Assembly (NCBI GenBank): GCA_947631455.1
Contig: CANRLH010000007.1
Coordinates: forward strand, 1-64,000
Length of the DNA: 64,000 nucleotides
From: an uncultured Clostridia bacterium
Lineage (GTDB): Bacteria > Bacillota > Clostridia > Oscillospirales > Ruminococcaceae
Reading direction: 5' to 3'
Shown: in pieces, positions 50,635-59,705 of the stretch
How the letters are laid out: every line of letters starts with the position of its first letter
How positions within the stretch are numbered: position 1 is the first letter of the stretch
Made by a program: the position numbers and the translations under genes
Notes under the pieces: generated by a model
Database searches by the model: none
The model's input: only the letters and a program-made list of their open reading frames with translations
Told to the model about the DNA's origin: nothing

Positions 50635-51165
50635 CTATTTGCAGAAGTTTTCAATATATCTGTCAATGCAGTTTTGTATTATTTCCTTTGCCTTTTCCGC
50701 TCCTTCTATTTCGTTGACATCGGTCTGCTTACCTTCAAGTGTTTTGTATACCGAAAAAAAGTGACTCATTTCATCAAAAATATGCTTTGGAAGATGGGAA
50801 ATGTCCGTATATGGGTTGAATGTGGGGTCGTTGTGAGGAATGGCTATGATTTTCTCGTCAGCCGCTCCGTTATCAAGCATTTTTATAACGCCGATCGGAT
50901 AGCACTTTACTATCGACATAGGAAACAGAACCTCAGAGCAGAGTACCAGTACATCCAGAGGATCTCCGTCTTCAGCATAGGTTCTTGGGATAAAGCCGTA
51001 ATTTTCAGGATAGTGGGTGGACGTGTAAAGTATTCTGTCCATCATCAATACGCCTGTCTCCTTGTCAAGCTCATATTTTATCTTAGAGCCCTGTGGGATC
51101 TCAATGACTGCCATAAAGCTGTCCTTGGATATTCTTTTTGGTGAAATGTTGTGCCATATGTTCAT
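50635..51165 (-). CDS. ppa: Inorganic pyrophosphatase (family I)
   Basis: 176 residues. It hydrolyses pyrophosphate to phosphate in the cytoplasm and drives biosynthetic reactions. The family I active site is clear: IPQGSKIKYELDKE, YPENYGFIPRTYAEDGDPLDVLVL and MLDNGAADEKIIAIP. AGGAG lies upstream of the ATG. An unknown gene ends 11 bases before it on the same strand, so both are probably co-transcribed. Confidence 0.95.
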   Translation of the reverse strand: MNIWHNISPKRISKDSFMAVIEIPQGSKIKYELDKETGVLMMDRILYTSTHYPENYGFIPRTYAEDGDPLDVLVLCSEVLFPMSIVKCYPIGVIKMLDNGAADEKIIAIPHNDPTFNPYTDISHLPKHIFDEMSHFFSVYKTLEGKQTDVNEIEGAEKAKEIIQNCIDRYIENFCK

Positions 51166-51176
51166 AAAATCTACTC

Positions 51177-51761
51177 CTAATATTTTATTTTTTTGTCAAA
51201 ATACAATCCCGCCGACTTTAAATTTTCAGCTGCATCAAATACCGTTTCACCGTCAAGCTCCACAGTAATAACATCATCCGTATCAGGGTCAAAGTTATCT
51301 GCAACAGTATTTGCCGGCTTATCGGTAATTTCAAGAGCTTTAAATAGCTTTTCGTATTTCTCTGAGTTTTCGGTAAAAATATATACTTTCTGAAACAGAT
51401 GAAAATAAATTTCCTCGCCTGTTTTGTGTGAGCCAAATCCAAAGCGTGAAACGCCATCGTTAATGAGCAAATCTCCGTAACGATCGATTATCGCCTCAGC
51501 GACAGGCTTTGTGCACTCAAGATAGTAAAGGTCAAAGGCGTTTTCGTCATCCTGACATGGAAGCTCCAAAAAGAAAAACATGGGCTCAAAAAGCTCCTTA
51601 ACAGCACCTAATGCCAGAGCGCACATCTTTTCGGCGGACGGATAGATCCAGAAGCCGCTTTCGGTTCTTTCATAAAACTCGCCCAAGTCGCCGGTATCAG
51701 ACAGAGAAATCCCGCTTATAAGCTGAAAACCCTTTAACACATTGTTTTCGGCGTTTTTCAT
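51177..51761 (-). CDS. Uncharacterised protein
   Basis: 194 residues; no family recognised. It is acidic and soluble-looking, with no signal peptide or membrane helix. Segments such as FWIYPSAEKMCALALG, MFFFLELPCQDDENAFDLYYLEC and YGDLLINDGVSRFGFGSH suggest a mixed alpha/beta fold of the kind seen in immunity/SUKH-like or hypothetical Firmicute proteins, but this is only an impression. It precedes ppa in a two-gene unit. Confidence 0.75.
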   Translation of the reverse strand: MKNAENNVLKGFQLISGISLSDTGDLGEFYERTESGFWIYPSAEKMCALALGAVKELFEPMFFFLELPCQDDENAFDLYYLECTKPVAEAIIDRYGDLLINDGVSRFGFGSHKTGEEIYFHLFQKVYIFTENSEKYEKLFKALEITDKPANTVADNFDPDTDDVITVELDGETVFDAAENLKSAGLYFDKKIKY

Positions 51762-52026
51762 TATAATTCTCCGTTTCTATATTTAGTAATTTTATCAAAA
51801 AGTCTTCCATTTTAAAACAATATGTGGTATGATATATATGGTCAGGATAATAATATATAGAATATTACAATTCACAAGACGTGCTTGTGTACCAAAAAAC
51901 GTACACACCGCCCAGAATTTGCAATTAGTCCGGATTTTTGGACAAATCATATGTTATGATAATATACAGGGAGCAACAGAAATATATAGCTTCCACAAAA
52001 ATAACATTACAGGAGAGGATTTTAAA

Positions 52027-52197
52027 ATGTTTGAGTTAATTGCAATTATAGGACTGAGCGCTGTTATAATATCGTGCGCCGTAAATCTTTTTGAGCTTGC
52101 TATTTATGAACCGGAGCAGGAGACTGAGATATCTCAGTCTCATAACGCGTCAGATACAGCCGATAAAAGTGCGAGCGCAAAAGAATTCATCGCTTAG
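52027..52197 (+). CDS. Small single-pass membrane protein
   Basis: 56 residues starting MFELIAIIGLSAVIIS; AGGAGAGG sits 9 bases before the ATG. One N-terminal membrane helix (about 3-26) is followed by an acidic, Ser/Ala-rich tail. An upstream in-frame extension to 51829 is not used because of this ribosome site. Unknown function. It precedes rmuC by 54 bases on the same strand. The 265-base gap upstream (51762-52026) shows only A+T-rich DNA with a possible promoter (TTGGAC near 51938, TAATAT about 16 bases on). Confidence 0.6.
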   Translation: MFELIAIIGLSAVIISCAVNLFELAIYEPEQETEISQSHNASDTADKSASAKEFIA

Positions 52198-52251
52198 TAC
52201 CTTATATTATCACATAAAAAAAGTAAAAAGTCAAGGAAGGTGGAATAAGCT

Positions 52252-53619
52252 GTGGCAGATGTTTGGCTGATAGCTTTGCTGGCGCTTGCTTTTATTGCTG
52301 CGGTGGAGGGGATCGTCTGTATCATAAAGCTTTCAAAAAGCGGTATGAATGATGGCGACGACAGGCTTGAACTGTCAAAGGAACTAACATCGCTAAAGGA
52401 ACAACAAGGGCGAGAGCTTTCTTATTTCAGACAGGAAATTAACCGCACTACCGCCGATTCAATTGAAAAGCTAGGCAAAATAATAAGCGGAAACCAGATG
52501 GATCTTAACAGGACTGTCAATGAGAAGATAGAAACTCTGGATAAAAACCTTTCTGAAAAGCAGTCCGCTTTGCAAAAGTCCGTTCACGATAACCTTATCG
52601 GTCAGGAGCAGAGGTTCAGAACCTTTTCTGAGCTTAATGAGCAAAAGCTCGAGGGCATCAGGGGAACTGTTGAAAAGCAACTCAACACACTCCAGAATGA
52701 AAATTCAAAGAAGCTTGATGAGATGCGCCAGGTGGTTGACGAAAAGCTTCAAAAGACACTTGAGGACAGAATGAGCCAGTCTTTTAAGCTGGTGAGCGAA
52801 CGGCTTGAGCAGGTTTACAGGGGACTTGGAGAAATGCAGGCGATCGCCTCAAACGTGGGCGACTTGAAAAAGGTGCTTTCAAACGTAAAGAGCAGAGGAA
52901 TCTTGGGCGAGATACAGCTTGGGGCAATACTCAGGGAGATACTTGCACCTGAGCAATATGAGGTGAACGTTGAGACCAAAAAGGGCAGCGGGAAACGGGT
53001 AGAGTTTGCAATCAAGCTTCCTGCGGATAATGAGAAGTACGTTTATCTGCCGATAGACTCAAAGTTTCCGGGGGATTCATATTCTGCGCTCGTCTCGGCA
53101 TACGAGACATGCGACAAGCAGCAGATAGATGCTGCGGCAAAAAATTTAGTTTCCACCATAAAGTCAGAAGCAAAGGACATTCACGACAAGTACATATCTG
53201 TTCCTGATACTACTGACTTTGCTATACTGTTTATTCCGTTTGAGGGGCTTTATGCGGAGGCGGTCAACAGAGGTCTGGTGGAAGAGCTTCAGCGGCTATA
53301 CAAGGTAAATATAGCCGGCCCCAGCACTATGGCGGCGCTTTTAAACAGCCTGCAAATGGGATTTAAGACGCTTGCCATTCAAAAGCGCTCAAGCGAGGTT
53401 TGGGACATTCTCTCTGCGGTAAAGACCGAGTTTGCGCGGTTTGAGGATGTTATAGACGCAACGCAGAAGAAAATTATCGCCGCCAACGACGAGCTCGACA
53501 AACTAGTGGGCGTTCGCACAAGAGCCATAAATCGGAAATTAAAAAGCGTAACGGCTCTCAGTGAGTTGTCGCAAAGCGAGGCTATTTTAGGACTTTCATC
53601 TGAAGAAGCGGAGGAGTAA
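52252..53619 (+). CDS. rmuC: DNA recombination protein RmuC
   Basis: 455 residues from a GTG with AGGAAGGTGG upstream. It shows an N-terminal membrane helix (WLIALLALAFIAAVEGIVCII), a long coiled coil (about 35-185), then the RmuC domain with VKSRGILGEIQLGAIL, YLPIDSKFPGDSY, FIPFEGLYAEA and GPSTMAALLNSL. RmuC restrains inversions at short inverted repeats and has a predicted restriction-endonuclease-like fold. Length and order are standard. Confidence 0.94.
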   Translation: MADVWLIALLALAFIAAVEGIVCIIKLSKSGMNDGDDRLELSKELTSLKEQQGRELSYFRQEINRTTADSIEKLGKIISGNQMDLNRTVNEKIETLDKNLSEKQSALQKSVHDNLIGQEQRFRTFSELNEQKLEGIRGTVEKQLNTLQNENSKKLDEMRQVVDEKLQKTLEDRMSQSFKLVSERLEQVYRGLGEMQAIASNVGDLKKVLSNVKSRGILGEIQLGAILREILAPEQYEVNVETKKGSGKRVEFAIKLPADNEKYVYLPIDSKFPGDSYSALVSAYETCDKQQIDAAAKNLVSTIKSEAKDIHDKYISVPDTTDFAILFIPFEGLYAEAVNRGLVEELQRLYKVNIAGPSTMAALLNSLQMGFKTLAIQKRSSEVWDILSAVKTEFARFEDVIDATQKKIIAANDELDKLVGVRTRAINRKLKSVTALSELSQSEAILGLSSEEAEE

Positions 53620-53676
53620 AATGGCGCTCGCCTTGACATGCGGTGAAAGAAGCCCTGTTAATATGTTCAAATGATA

Positions 53677-53704
53677 TTTGGCGTACATTATTATGTGCGC
53701 CAAA
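53677..53704 (+). terminator. Hairpin after rmuC
   Basis: TTTGGCG / CGCCAAA stem (53677-53683 and 53698-53704) with an additional ACAT/ATGT pairing inside. The T-run after it is poor (GTTATTT), so it is a weak terminator or an RNA 3'-end stabiliser. Confidence 0.45.
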
Positions 53705-53794
53705 GTTATTTGATACTTGTCTTTTCCTTTCAAATGTGATAAAATAAAGCGGATGGGTTTACCGTTTGTATTAAAATCAGTGAGGTTTTTCAAT

Positions 53795-54310
53795 ATGAAA
53801 GTAAGTGTAAAAAATCTTATTGTTGCAGCGCTTTTGTTAGCGCTTTCTGTAGCTTTGTATAAATTCTTCGGCTCGGTAACGATCTTAGGCGGATACCTGT
53901 GCGTTCTGCAGGCCCCGATACTGCTTTGCGGGCTATTGTGCGGACCTGTATTAGGAGGACTTGCGGGAGTGGCTTCTCCGTTTATCTGCTCGCTTTTGTT
54001 TGATTTTCCACAGATGTACCCGGATACCTATGCGATTGCGGTCGAGCTGGTGTTCTTCGGAGTTCTGTGCGGAGTGCTTTATAAAACAATGTATCAAAAT
54101 GTATATGTGTCGTTGCTGTTGTCTATGTACATAGGAAAAACCTCTTACGGACTTATGATGAATTTTCTTGAAAAAGGATATTCGGCGGACAGCTTTATAA
54201 ACGATGTCTTTTACAGCTGTATTCCCGGAATAATTGTCATTGTAGTTATACTTCCGCTCATCGCAATACTTCTTGATAAAACAGGACTTATGCGCAGGGG
54301 CGAAAGGTAG
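53795..54310 (+). CDS. ECF transporter substrate-binding (S) component
   Basis: 171 residues with about five or six membrane helices. The start MKVSVKNLIVAALLLALSVALY and the early FGSVTILGGYLCVLQAPILLCGLLCGPVLGGLAG match S components of energy-coupling factor transporters for vitamins and related compounds. The substrate cannot be read from sequence. No EcfA/EcfT genes are near, as expected for group II systems that share one energising module. The ATG at 53795 is preferred over a longer frame from 53717. Confidence 0.82.
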   Translation: MKVSVKNLIVAALLLALSVALYKFFGSVTILGGYLCVLQAPILLCGLLCGPVLGGLAGVASPFICSLLFDFPQMYPDTYAIAVELVFFGVLCGVLYKTMYQNVYVSLLLSMYIGKTSYGLMMNFLEKGYSADSFINDVFYSCIPGIIVIVVILPLIAILLDKTGLMRRGER

Positions 54311-54483
54311 AAAAAGTCTATTAAAAGAATACCTGCACGGTGCGGCAAACCGTTTTAGCTTTATACACATATGCTATACCGGGAATTACGGACGCCGGAT
54401 CAAAGCGACAGCAAAATAAGAGTTTATCAATTTTTTGGGAAAACAAGTGAAGTGATGAACGGTGGGTTTTTACAGTAAATTCC

Positions 54484-54512
54484 TTGACGGTAAAAAAACA
54501 TTGTGGTATACT
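54484..54512 (+). promoter_or_regulatory. Promoter of the nucleotidyltransferase gene
   Basis: TTGACG (54484-54489), 17 bases, TATACT (54507-54512), 67 bases before the start codon. The rest of the 268-base gap shows nothing clear. Confidence 0.65.
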
Positions 54513-54578
54513 TATTACATAAAATAATAACAGTATAGGGTCAATAAAGGAATCTGCATAAAACGGGAGATGATCATT

Positions 54579-55493
54579 GTGAAAAATACAACGCTTGTGA
54601 TTATGGCGGCAGGTCTCGGGAGCCGTTTCGGAACGGGAATAAAGCAGCTTGCAAAGATAGGGCCGAGCAATGAGATAATTATGGATTACTCGGTTTACGA
54701 CGCTGTTAATGCCGGGTTTAACAAAATTGTGTTTATTATAAGAAAAGATATCGAAGAGGACTTTAAAGAAATCATCGGAAACAGAATTTCAAAGCATGTC
54801 AATATTGAATATGCATTTCAGGCGCTTGAGGATCTGCCTGATGGGTTTGTCTGTCCTGAGGGAAGAACCAAGCCCTGGGGAACGGGTCAGGCTGTTCTTG
54901 CGGCTAAAGACTATGTAAACGAGCCGTTTGCGATCATCAATGCGGACGACTATTACGGACGTGAAGCATTTAAGCTGGTGCATGATTATCTTGTATCGGA
55001 AGATTTTGACGAGCAGAGTTTACGCTTATGTCTTGTCGGATTTATACTTAAAAACACGCTGAGTGATAACGGCTCTGTAACAAGGGGCGTTTGCACAGCA
55101 GAAAACGGAAAGCTTAAAAGCCTTGAGGAGACATATGAGATAAGAAGGCTTCCTGACGGCAGAGTAGTAAGCGGCGAGGACAAGGAAACAGAGGTAAGCG
55201 AAAACGCCGTTGTTTCTATGAATATGTGGGGCTGCACACCTAAGTTCATGCAGGTTCTTGCGGACGAGTTCAAGACGTTTTTATCTGAGCACGGAAGTGA
55301 ATTGAAGAGTGAGTACCTTGTACCGATTCTGATAGGAGAGCTTTTAAAGAAGGGCAAGGTAAGCGTCGATGTTTTGGAGTCTCACGACAAATGGTTTGGT
55401 GTTACATACGCCGAGGATAAAGAATACGTTGAGAGCGAAATAAGAAAGCTTGTTGACGCGGGAGTTTATCCGGATAACCTCTGGGGCGAGTAA
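54579..55493 (+). CDS. Nucleotidyltransferase family protein (sugar-phosphate NTP transferase-like)
   Basis: 304 residues from a GTG, 9 bases after GGGAG; an ATG at 54570 in the same frame abuts that site and is less likely. The GT-A nucleotidyltransferase fold shows MAAGLGSRFGTGIKQL (G-x-G-x-R...K), PWGTGQAVLAAKD and the metal-binding INADDYYG. It resembles glucose-1-phosphate uridylyl/thymidylyltransferases, but the sugar and nucleotide cannot be fixed. It is monocistronic, with its own promoter and terminator. Confidence 0.85.
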   Translation: MKNTTLVIMAAGLGSRFGTGIKQLAKIGPSNEIIMDYSVYDAVNAGFNKIVFIIRKDIEEDFKEIIGNRISKHVNIEYAFQALEDLPDGFVCPEGRTKPWGTGQAVLAAKDYVNEPFAIINADDYYGREAFKLVHDYLVSEDFDEQSLRLCLVGFILKNTLSDNGSVTRGVCTAENGKLKSLEETYEIRRLPDGRVVSGEDKETEVSENAVVSMNMWGCTPKFMQVLADEFKTFLSEHGSELKSEYLVPILIGELLKKGKVSVDVLESHDKWFGVTYAEDKEYVESEIRKLVDAGVYPDNLWGE

Positions 55494-55505
55494 TCGAAGT
55501 TATAT

Positions 55506-55538
55506 AAAAGGGCGTTTTACTTTGCGCCCTTTTGTTTT
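55506..55538 (+). terminator. Intrinsic terminator after the nucleotidyltransferase gene
   Basis: 9-bp stem AAAAGGGCG / CGCCCTTTT with a 10-base loop, then GTTTTTG. Confidence 0.88.
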
Positions 55539-55554
55539 TGAAAGGAAAATTGTT

Positions 55555-56172
55555 ATGACTTATTCAAAAGGCTTATTTTACGCAATAGCAAGAGTTCTTA
55601 TGCTGTTGCTTATAAACGTATTTTCTGCGATAGTCTCAACAACTTTGTTTGCGTGGGTGCTTAATCTTTTAATACCGTCGATAGGAGAGAGCAACTTCAA
55701 GCAGCGGTTTTTCTCAAGTGGAATATGGTCTGTTCTTGCTTGGGTGCTGCTTATCTCAATGCTTGTATTTCTCTTTTACAAGGACGGCAAAAAGCATTCG
55801 GCATACGGTATGTTTGATATGTTCACAATAACGATAACCGCTGTGTTTATGTTTGCAGTTTACTTTGTTCCAGTTTTGTTTATGGACAAGGCTGGCGGAA
55901 ATGTGCTTATCGCTTTTGAGGGATTTTACTTCCCGTGTAAATGGCTATTGTCATTATTTGATAACGACTATATGCTTGCGGTGCTTGTGGGGATAATTCC
56001 GCCTGTGGTGATATCGGTAATAACCTATTGTGTTTCACACATAATCTACAAAAAGAGATTTCCGGATATTGACTGGCGGGTGCAAAACCCGTATTTTCAC
56101 GAGGAAAAGCCCGAGGAAACGAAGCCTGACGAGGGCGATGAGCAAAACGAGTTAAGCGAAAAAGGAGAATAG
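55555..56172 (+). CDS. Uncharacterised membrane protein
   Basis: 205 residues from the ATG at 55555 (GAAAGGAAAA upstream); an extension to 55450 would cross the preceding terminator. Four predicted membrane helices (about 9-35, 52-70, 83-105, 133-160) and a hydrophilic acidic tail rich in Glu/Lys/Pro (EEKPEETKPDEGDEQ). No family recognised. It lacks an obvious promoter of its own, so some read-through of the terminator or a weak promoter near 55500 is needed. Confidence 0.75.
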   Translation: MTYSKGLFYAIARVLMLLLINVFSAIVSTTLFAWVLNLLIPSIGESNFKQRFFSSGIWSVLAWVLLISMLVFLFYKDGKKHSAYGMFDMFTITITAVFMFAVYFVPVLFMDKAGGNVLIAFEGFYFPCKWLLSLFDNDYMLAVLVGIIPPVVISVITYCVSHIIYKKRFPDIDWRVQNPYFHEEKPEETKPDEGDEQNELSEKGE

Positions 56173-56181
56173 ATAAACAAC

Positions 56182-56212
56182 AAAAGGTCAGACAAAACCC
56201 CTGACCTTTTAT
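56182..56212 (+). terminator. Intrinsic terminator after the uncharacterised membrane protein
   Basis: 10-bp stem AAAAGGTCAG (56182-56191) / CTGACCTTTT (56201-56210) followed by ATTTT. A second copy lies at 56447-56478. Confidence 0.88.
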
Positions 56213-56299
56213 TTTGCTTAAGTTAGTAAATGTACTCGATGCAGCATAAAAAACCGCCCTTTTCAAATCAAGGGCGGCATTAGTGCAGGCACTGCCTGC

Positions 56300-56320
56300 T
56301 GGTGGACCCAAAGGGGATCG
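56300..56320 (-). pseudogene. tRNA-Ala 3'-end remnant
   Basis: 21 bases identical to the CCA, discriminator, 3' acceptor strand and part of the T arm of the intact tRNA-Ala at 56566-56641. The rest of the tRNA is missing; unrelated hairpin DNA follows. It cannot give a functional tRNA. Confidence 0.85.
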
Positions 56321-56436
56321 CCGCCTGCTTCGCAGGCTAACGGCTTGCGACAAGTCGCTACGCCAAATTTTCTAAAAACAGTCCACAGGACTGTTTTATT
56401 AACGAAAATTTCCCTCTCGGGTTCGATCCCAAGATC
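56321..56436. repeat. Triple-hairpin palindromic element between the duplicated copies
   Basis: Three inverted repeats in a row: GCCTGC/GCAGGC (56323-56337), GCGAC/GTCGC (56347-56358), and a large nested one, AAATTTTC/GAAAATTT (56365-56411) enclosing AAAACAGTCC/GGACTGTTTT. It ends with GGGTTCGATCCC (about 56419-56430), which looks like a plus-strand tRNA T arm. It resembles a small REP/MITE-like element. No coding frame is credible. Confidence 0.65.
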
Positions 56437-56586
56437 ATAAACAACAAAAAGGTCAGACAAAAAGCCTGACCTTTTATTTTGTTTAAGTTAGTAAATGTGC
56501 TTGATGTGGCATAAAATAACCGCCCTTTACAAATCAAGGGCGGCATTAGTGCAGGCACCGCCTGCTGGTGGACCCAAAGGGGATCG
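56437..56586. repeat. Copy 2 of the ~150-bp direct duplication
   Basis: The copy attached to the intact tRNA-Ala. It includes the hairpin at 56447-56478 and the CCGCCCTT/AAGGGCGG hairpin at 56520-56543, which on the minus strand runs into TTATTTTAT and is the probable tRNA-Ala terminator. Confidence 0.9.
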
Positions 56587-56641
56587 AACCCTCGACCTCC
56601 GCATTGCGAACGCGGCACTCTCCCAGCTGAGCTATGGGCCC
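56566..56641 (-). tRNA. tRNA-Ala (anticodon CGC)
   Basis: 76 bases including encoded CCA. Acceptor GGGCCCA / TGGGTCC with the alanine identity pair G3:U70 and A73; D arm TAGCTCAGCTGGGAGAGT; anticodon loop TTCGCAA (CGC, reads GCG); T arm GAGGGTTCGATCCCCTT. Confidence 0.96.
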
Positions 56642-56752
56642 ATGCTCACGATACATATTATATCACTAATTTGTGCAAAATGCAAGCATTTTTAAATAAT
56701 TCATGTAAGCTGTTTCTTTGCTGGTTTACATCGGCTAATTGATTGGCCGAGG

Positions 56753-56781
56753 TTGACATTTTTTATCACTTGTGCAATAAT
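56753..56781 (+). promoter_or_regulatory. Probable valS promoter
   Basis: TTGACA (56753-56758), 17 bases, AATAAT (56776-56781). The -10 is imperfect. The 130-base leader shows no T-box sequence (no AGGGUGGNACCGCG) although T-boxes often control valS in Firmicutes. Confidence 0.55.
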
Positions 56782-56920
56782 AATTATAATTGATATGTTG
56801 AAAGGATTGAAACAACGTGGCTTTGTATGTTAAATGCAAAATGCCCTTTCGTTTTTTGATGGATACACGAGTCTGATTCGGGCTAAACCAACAAAAAACA
56901 ATTTGGAAAGGACGGATATT

Positions 56921-59539
56921 ATGAAAAAAGAACTTGAAAAACAATATGATCCCTCGGCGTTTGAGGACAGGATATATAAATACTGGATGGATAACGACTG
57001 CTTTAAGGCTAATATCGACCCCGATAAAAAGCCTTATACCATTGTGATCCCACCTCCGAATATCACCGGACAGCTCCATATGGGACACGCTCTGGACGAG
57101 ACGCTTCAGGATATTTTGATAAGATGGAAAAGAATGAGCGGATACTCCGCACTCTGGCTTCCGGGAACAGACCATGCTGCTATAGCAACAGAGGCGAAGA
57201 TAGTTGAGGCAATGCGAAAGGAAGGACTTACCAAGGAGGCAATTGGAAGAAAAGCGTTTATGCAGCGCGCGTGGAAATGGAAGGAGCAGTACGGCGGAAG
57301 GATCGTTGAGCAGCTTAAAAAGCTCGGCTCATCGTGCGACTGGTCAAGAGAGCGCTTTACCATGGACGAGGGCTGCAACAAAGCTGTAAAAGAGGTATTT
57401 ATAAGCCTGTATGAAAAGGGACTGATCTACCGCGGCGAGAGAATGATAAACTGGTGTCCGCACTGTAAAACGTCTATTTCCGATGCGGAGGTAAACTATG
57501 AGGATCAGGCCGGCCACTTCTGGCATATACGATACCCTCTTACTGACGGAAGTGGATTTGTTGAGCTTGCTACAACACGTCCAGAAACGCTTTTGGGCGA
57601 CACGGCGGTTGCGGTAAATCCAAACGACGACAGATATAAGGATATTGTCGGAAAAACACTTACGCTTCCTCTTGTTGGGCGTGAGATACCGATAGTTGCG
57701 GATGATTATGTAGAAATGGATTTCGGAACCGGAGTAGTTAAGATCACTCCGGCCCATGACCCGAATGACTTTGAGGTCGGAAAAAGACATGACCTTCCTG
57801 TTATAAATGTTCTGACCGATGACGCAAAAATCGTTGACGACTATCCAGATTATGCCGGACTTGACAGGTATGAGGCCAGAAAGAAGATAGTAGATGACCT
57901 TGAAAAGGGCGGATATCTGGTCGAAACTGAGGATTACAGCCACAATGTTGGAACCTGTTATCGCTGTTCATCTACGGTCGAGCCGAAGGTTTCGACACAG
58001 TGGTTTGTAAAAATGGAGCCGCTCGCAGGTCCTGCGATAAAGGCGGTAAAGGACGGAAGAACAAAGTTTGTTCCGGAAAGATTCGAAAAGATCTATTTCC
58101 ACTGGCTTGAAAATATCAAAGATTGGTGTATATCCCGTCAGATCTGGTGGGGACATCAGATACCCGCGTTTTACTGCGATGACTGCGGCGAGACGGTGGT
58201 TACCAAGGAGAATGAGGCGTTCTGTCCTAAGTGCAAAAAGAAGATGCGCCAGGACGAGGATACGCTTGATACGTGGTTTTCTTCTGCGCTGTGGCCGTTT
58301 TCCACGCTAGGATGGCCGGACAAGACGGAGGACCTTGAGTATTTCTATCCGACAAACACGCTTGTTACGGGATATGACATAATTCCTTTCTGGGTAATGA
58401 GAATGATGTTCTCTGCTCTTGAGCAGATGGGAGAGGTTCCGTTTGATACGGTTCTTATACACGGCCTTGTAAGAGATTCTCAGGGAAGAAAAATGTCAAA
58501 GTCATTAGGAAACGGAATAGATCCGCTTGAGGTGATCGCACAGTACGGAGCTGATGCGCTGAGGTTTATGCTGGCAACGGGAAATTCGCCTGGAAACGAT
58601 ATGAGATATATCGACGACAAGGTAAAGGCCTCAAGAAACTTTGCTAATAAGCTTTGGAATGCCGCAAGGTTTATTATGATGAATCTTCCTGACGATTACG
58701 AGATCAACGATCTTCCGAGCAATCTTACCACAGAGGACAAGTGGATAGTTTCAAAGATAAATTCTCTTGCTAAAGATATAAACACAAACCTTGAAGGGTT
58801 TGAGATAGGTGTGGCGGTACAAAAGCTTTATGATTTTATCTGGGACGTTTATTGCGACTGGTATATTGAGCTTACCAAGCCCAGGATCTTAGCGGGGGGA
58901 GAAACAAAAGAAACGGCTCAGGCGGTGCTTGTATGGGTCATGAAAGAAATGCTTAAGCTTTTGCACCCGTTTATGCCTTTTATCACGGAGGAAATATGGC
59001 AGACTTTAGTGGGCGGCAGTCCGCTTATGCTGGAAAGCTTCCCGATATATAAAGAGTCGCTGTGCTTTGAAAAGGAAGAAAAAGATTTCGAGAAGATAAT
59101 AGACGCTATAAAGGGAATAAGAAACCGCAGAGCGGAGATGAATGTTGCACCGGGCATAAAAGCAAAGGTGTATATTGAAACGCCTTTTGCCGAGGTGTTT
59201 AAGTCAGGCTCAATGTTCTTTGAACGTCTGGCTTCGGCGAGTGAGGTTGAGGTTTCTGACACCGCTTATGCAGCAGACGCTCTTACGGTAGTTACCGATT
59301 CTGCAAGAATATTTATTCCGCTTGACGAAATCGTTGATAAAGACAAGGAAACAGAGCGCCTCAACAAGGAAATGAAGGCTGTTAAAAAGGACATAGATTT
59401 CTTAAGCGGAAAGCTTTCAAATCAGGGATTTTTGGCAAAGGCACCGAAACAGCTTATCGAAAAAGAAAAGGCAAAGCTTGAGACTGCAATGCAGAAAATG
59501 GCAAAGATTAAAGAAAGCATAGAAAAGCTTAACAAATAA
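56921..59539 (+). CDS. valS: Valine-tRNA ligase
   Basis: 872 residues from the ATG at 56921 after GGAAAGGACGG. Class I synthetase that charges tRNA-Val. HIGH motif as GQLHMGHALD near residue 50; KMSKS as GRKMSKSLGNG near 525; the editing domain (TTRPETLLGDTAVAVNP, about 210-350) removes mischarged threonine; zinc-type cysteines CDDCGE and CPKCKKK near 425-445; a C-terminal coiled coil (about 810-872) rich in Lys/Glu. All domains complete. A weak hairpin follows the stop (about 59538-59580). Confidence 0.97.
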   Translation: MKKELEKQYDPSAFEDRIYKYWMDNDCFKANIDPDKKPYTIVIPPPNITGQLHMGHALDETLQDILIRWKRMSGYSALWLPGTDHAAIATEAKIVEAMRKEGLTKEAIGRKAFMQRAWKWKEQYGGRIVEQLKKLGSSCDWSRERFTMDEGCNKAVKEVFISLYEKGLIYRGERMINWCPHCKTSISDAEVNYEDQAGHFWHIRYPLTDGSGFVELATTRPETLLGDTAVAVNPNDDRYKDIVGKTLTLPLVGREIPIVADDYVEMDFGTGVVKITPAHDPNDFEVGKRHDLPVINVLTDDAKIVDDYPDYAGLDRYEARKKIVDDLEKGGYLVETEDYSHNVGTCYRCSSTVEPKVSTQWFVKMEPLAGPAIKAVKDGRTKFVPERFEKIYFHWLENIKDWCISRQIWWGHQIPAFYCDDCGETVVTKENEAFCPKCKKKMRQDEDTLDTWFSSALWPFSTLGWPDKTEDLEYFYPTNTLVTGYDIIPFWVMRMMFSALEQMGEVPFDTVLIHGLVRDSQGRKMSKSLGNGIDPLEVIAQYGADALRFMLATGNSPGNDMRYIDDKVKASRNFANKLWNAARFIMMNLPDDYEINDLPSNLTTEDKWIVSKINSLAKDINTNLEGFEIGVAVQKLYDFIWDVYCDWYIELTKPRILAGGETKETAQAVLVWVMKEMLKLLHPFMPFITEEIWQTLVGGSPLMLESFPIYKESLCFEKEEKDFEKIIDAIKGIRNRRAEMNVAPGIKAKVYIETPFAEVFKSGSMFFERLASASEVEVSDTAYAADALTVVTDSARIFIPLDEIVDKDKETERLNKEMKAVKKDIDFLSGKLSNQGFLAKAPKQLIEKEKAKLETAMQKMAKIKESIEKLNK

Positions 59540-59705
59540 TAGCAAGCTAGAATTTAAGCCGCGCGGTATTGCTGTTTTTAAATAAATATAAAATATGATA
59601 AAATGGCGAGTCAACATTTTTATATTTAAAAGAAATTAAATATGCAGTAAACAATGTAATTTTGTTTCTGAAAATTACAGATCATTCCCCAAGGAGGGAT
59701 CAGGT

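Larger units (their letters stand above)
56173..56320. repeat. Copy 1 of a ~150-bp direct duplication (terminators plus tRNA-Ala 3' end)
   Basis: This stretch is nearly identical to 56437-56586, with only scattered substitutions. It contains the terminator of the upstream membrane-protein gene (56182-56212, stem AAAAGGTCAG / CTGACCTTTT), a second hairpin CCGCCCTT / AAGGGCGG (56254-56277) facing the other way, and 21 bases of tRNA-Ala 3' end. Confidence 0.9.

Noticed and set aside
56263..56618. Two overlapping minus-strand frames sharing a segment (WVHQQAVPALMPPLI)
   Set aside because: They translate the duplicated tRNA-Ala 3' region and terminators, not a gene; the shared peptide reflects the DNA duplication.
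56642..56920. T-box leader upstream of valS
   Set aside because: The gap between tRNA-Ala and valS lacks the conserved T-box sequence and any terminator/antiterminator pair.
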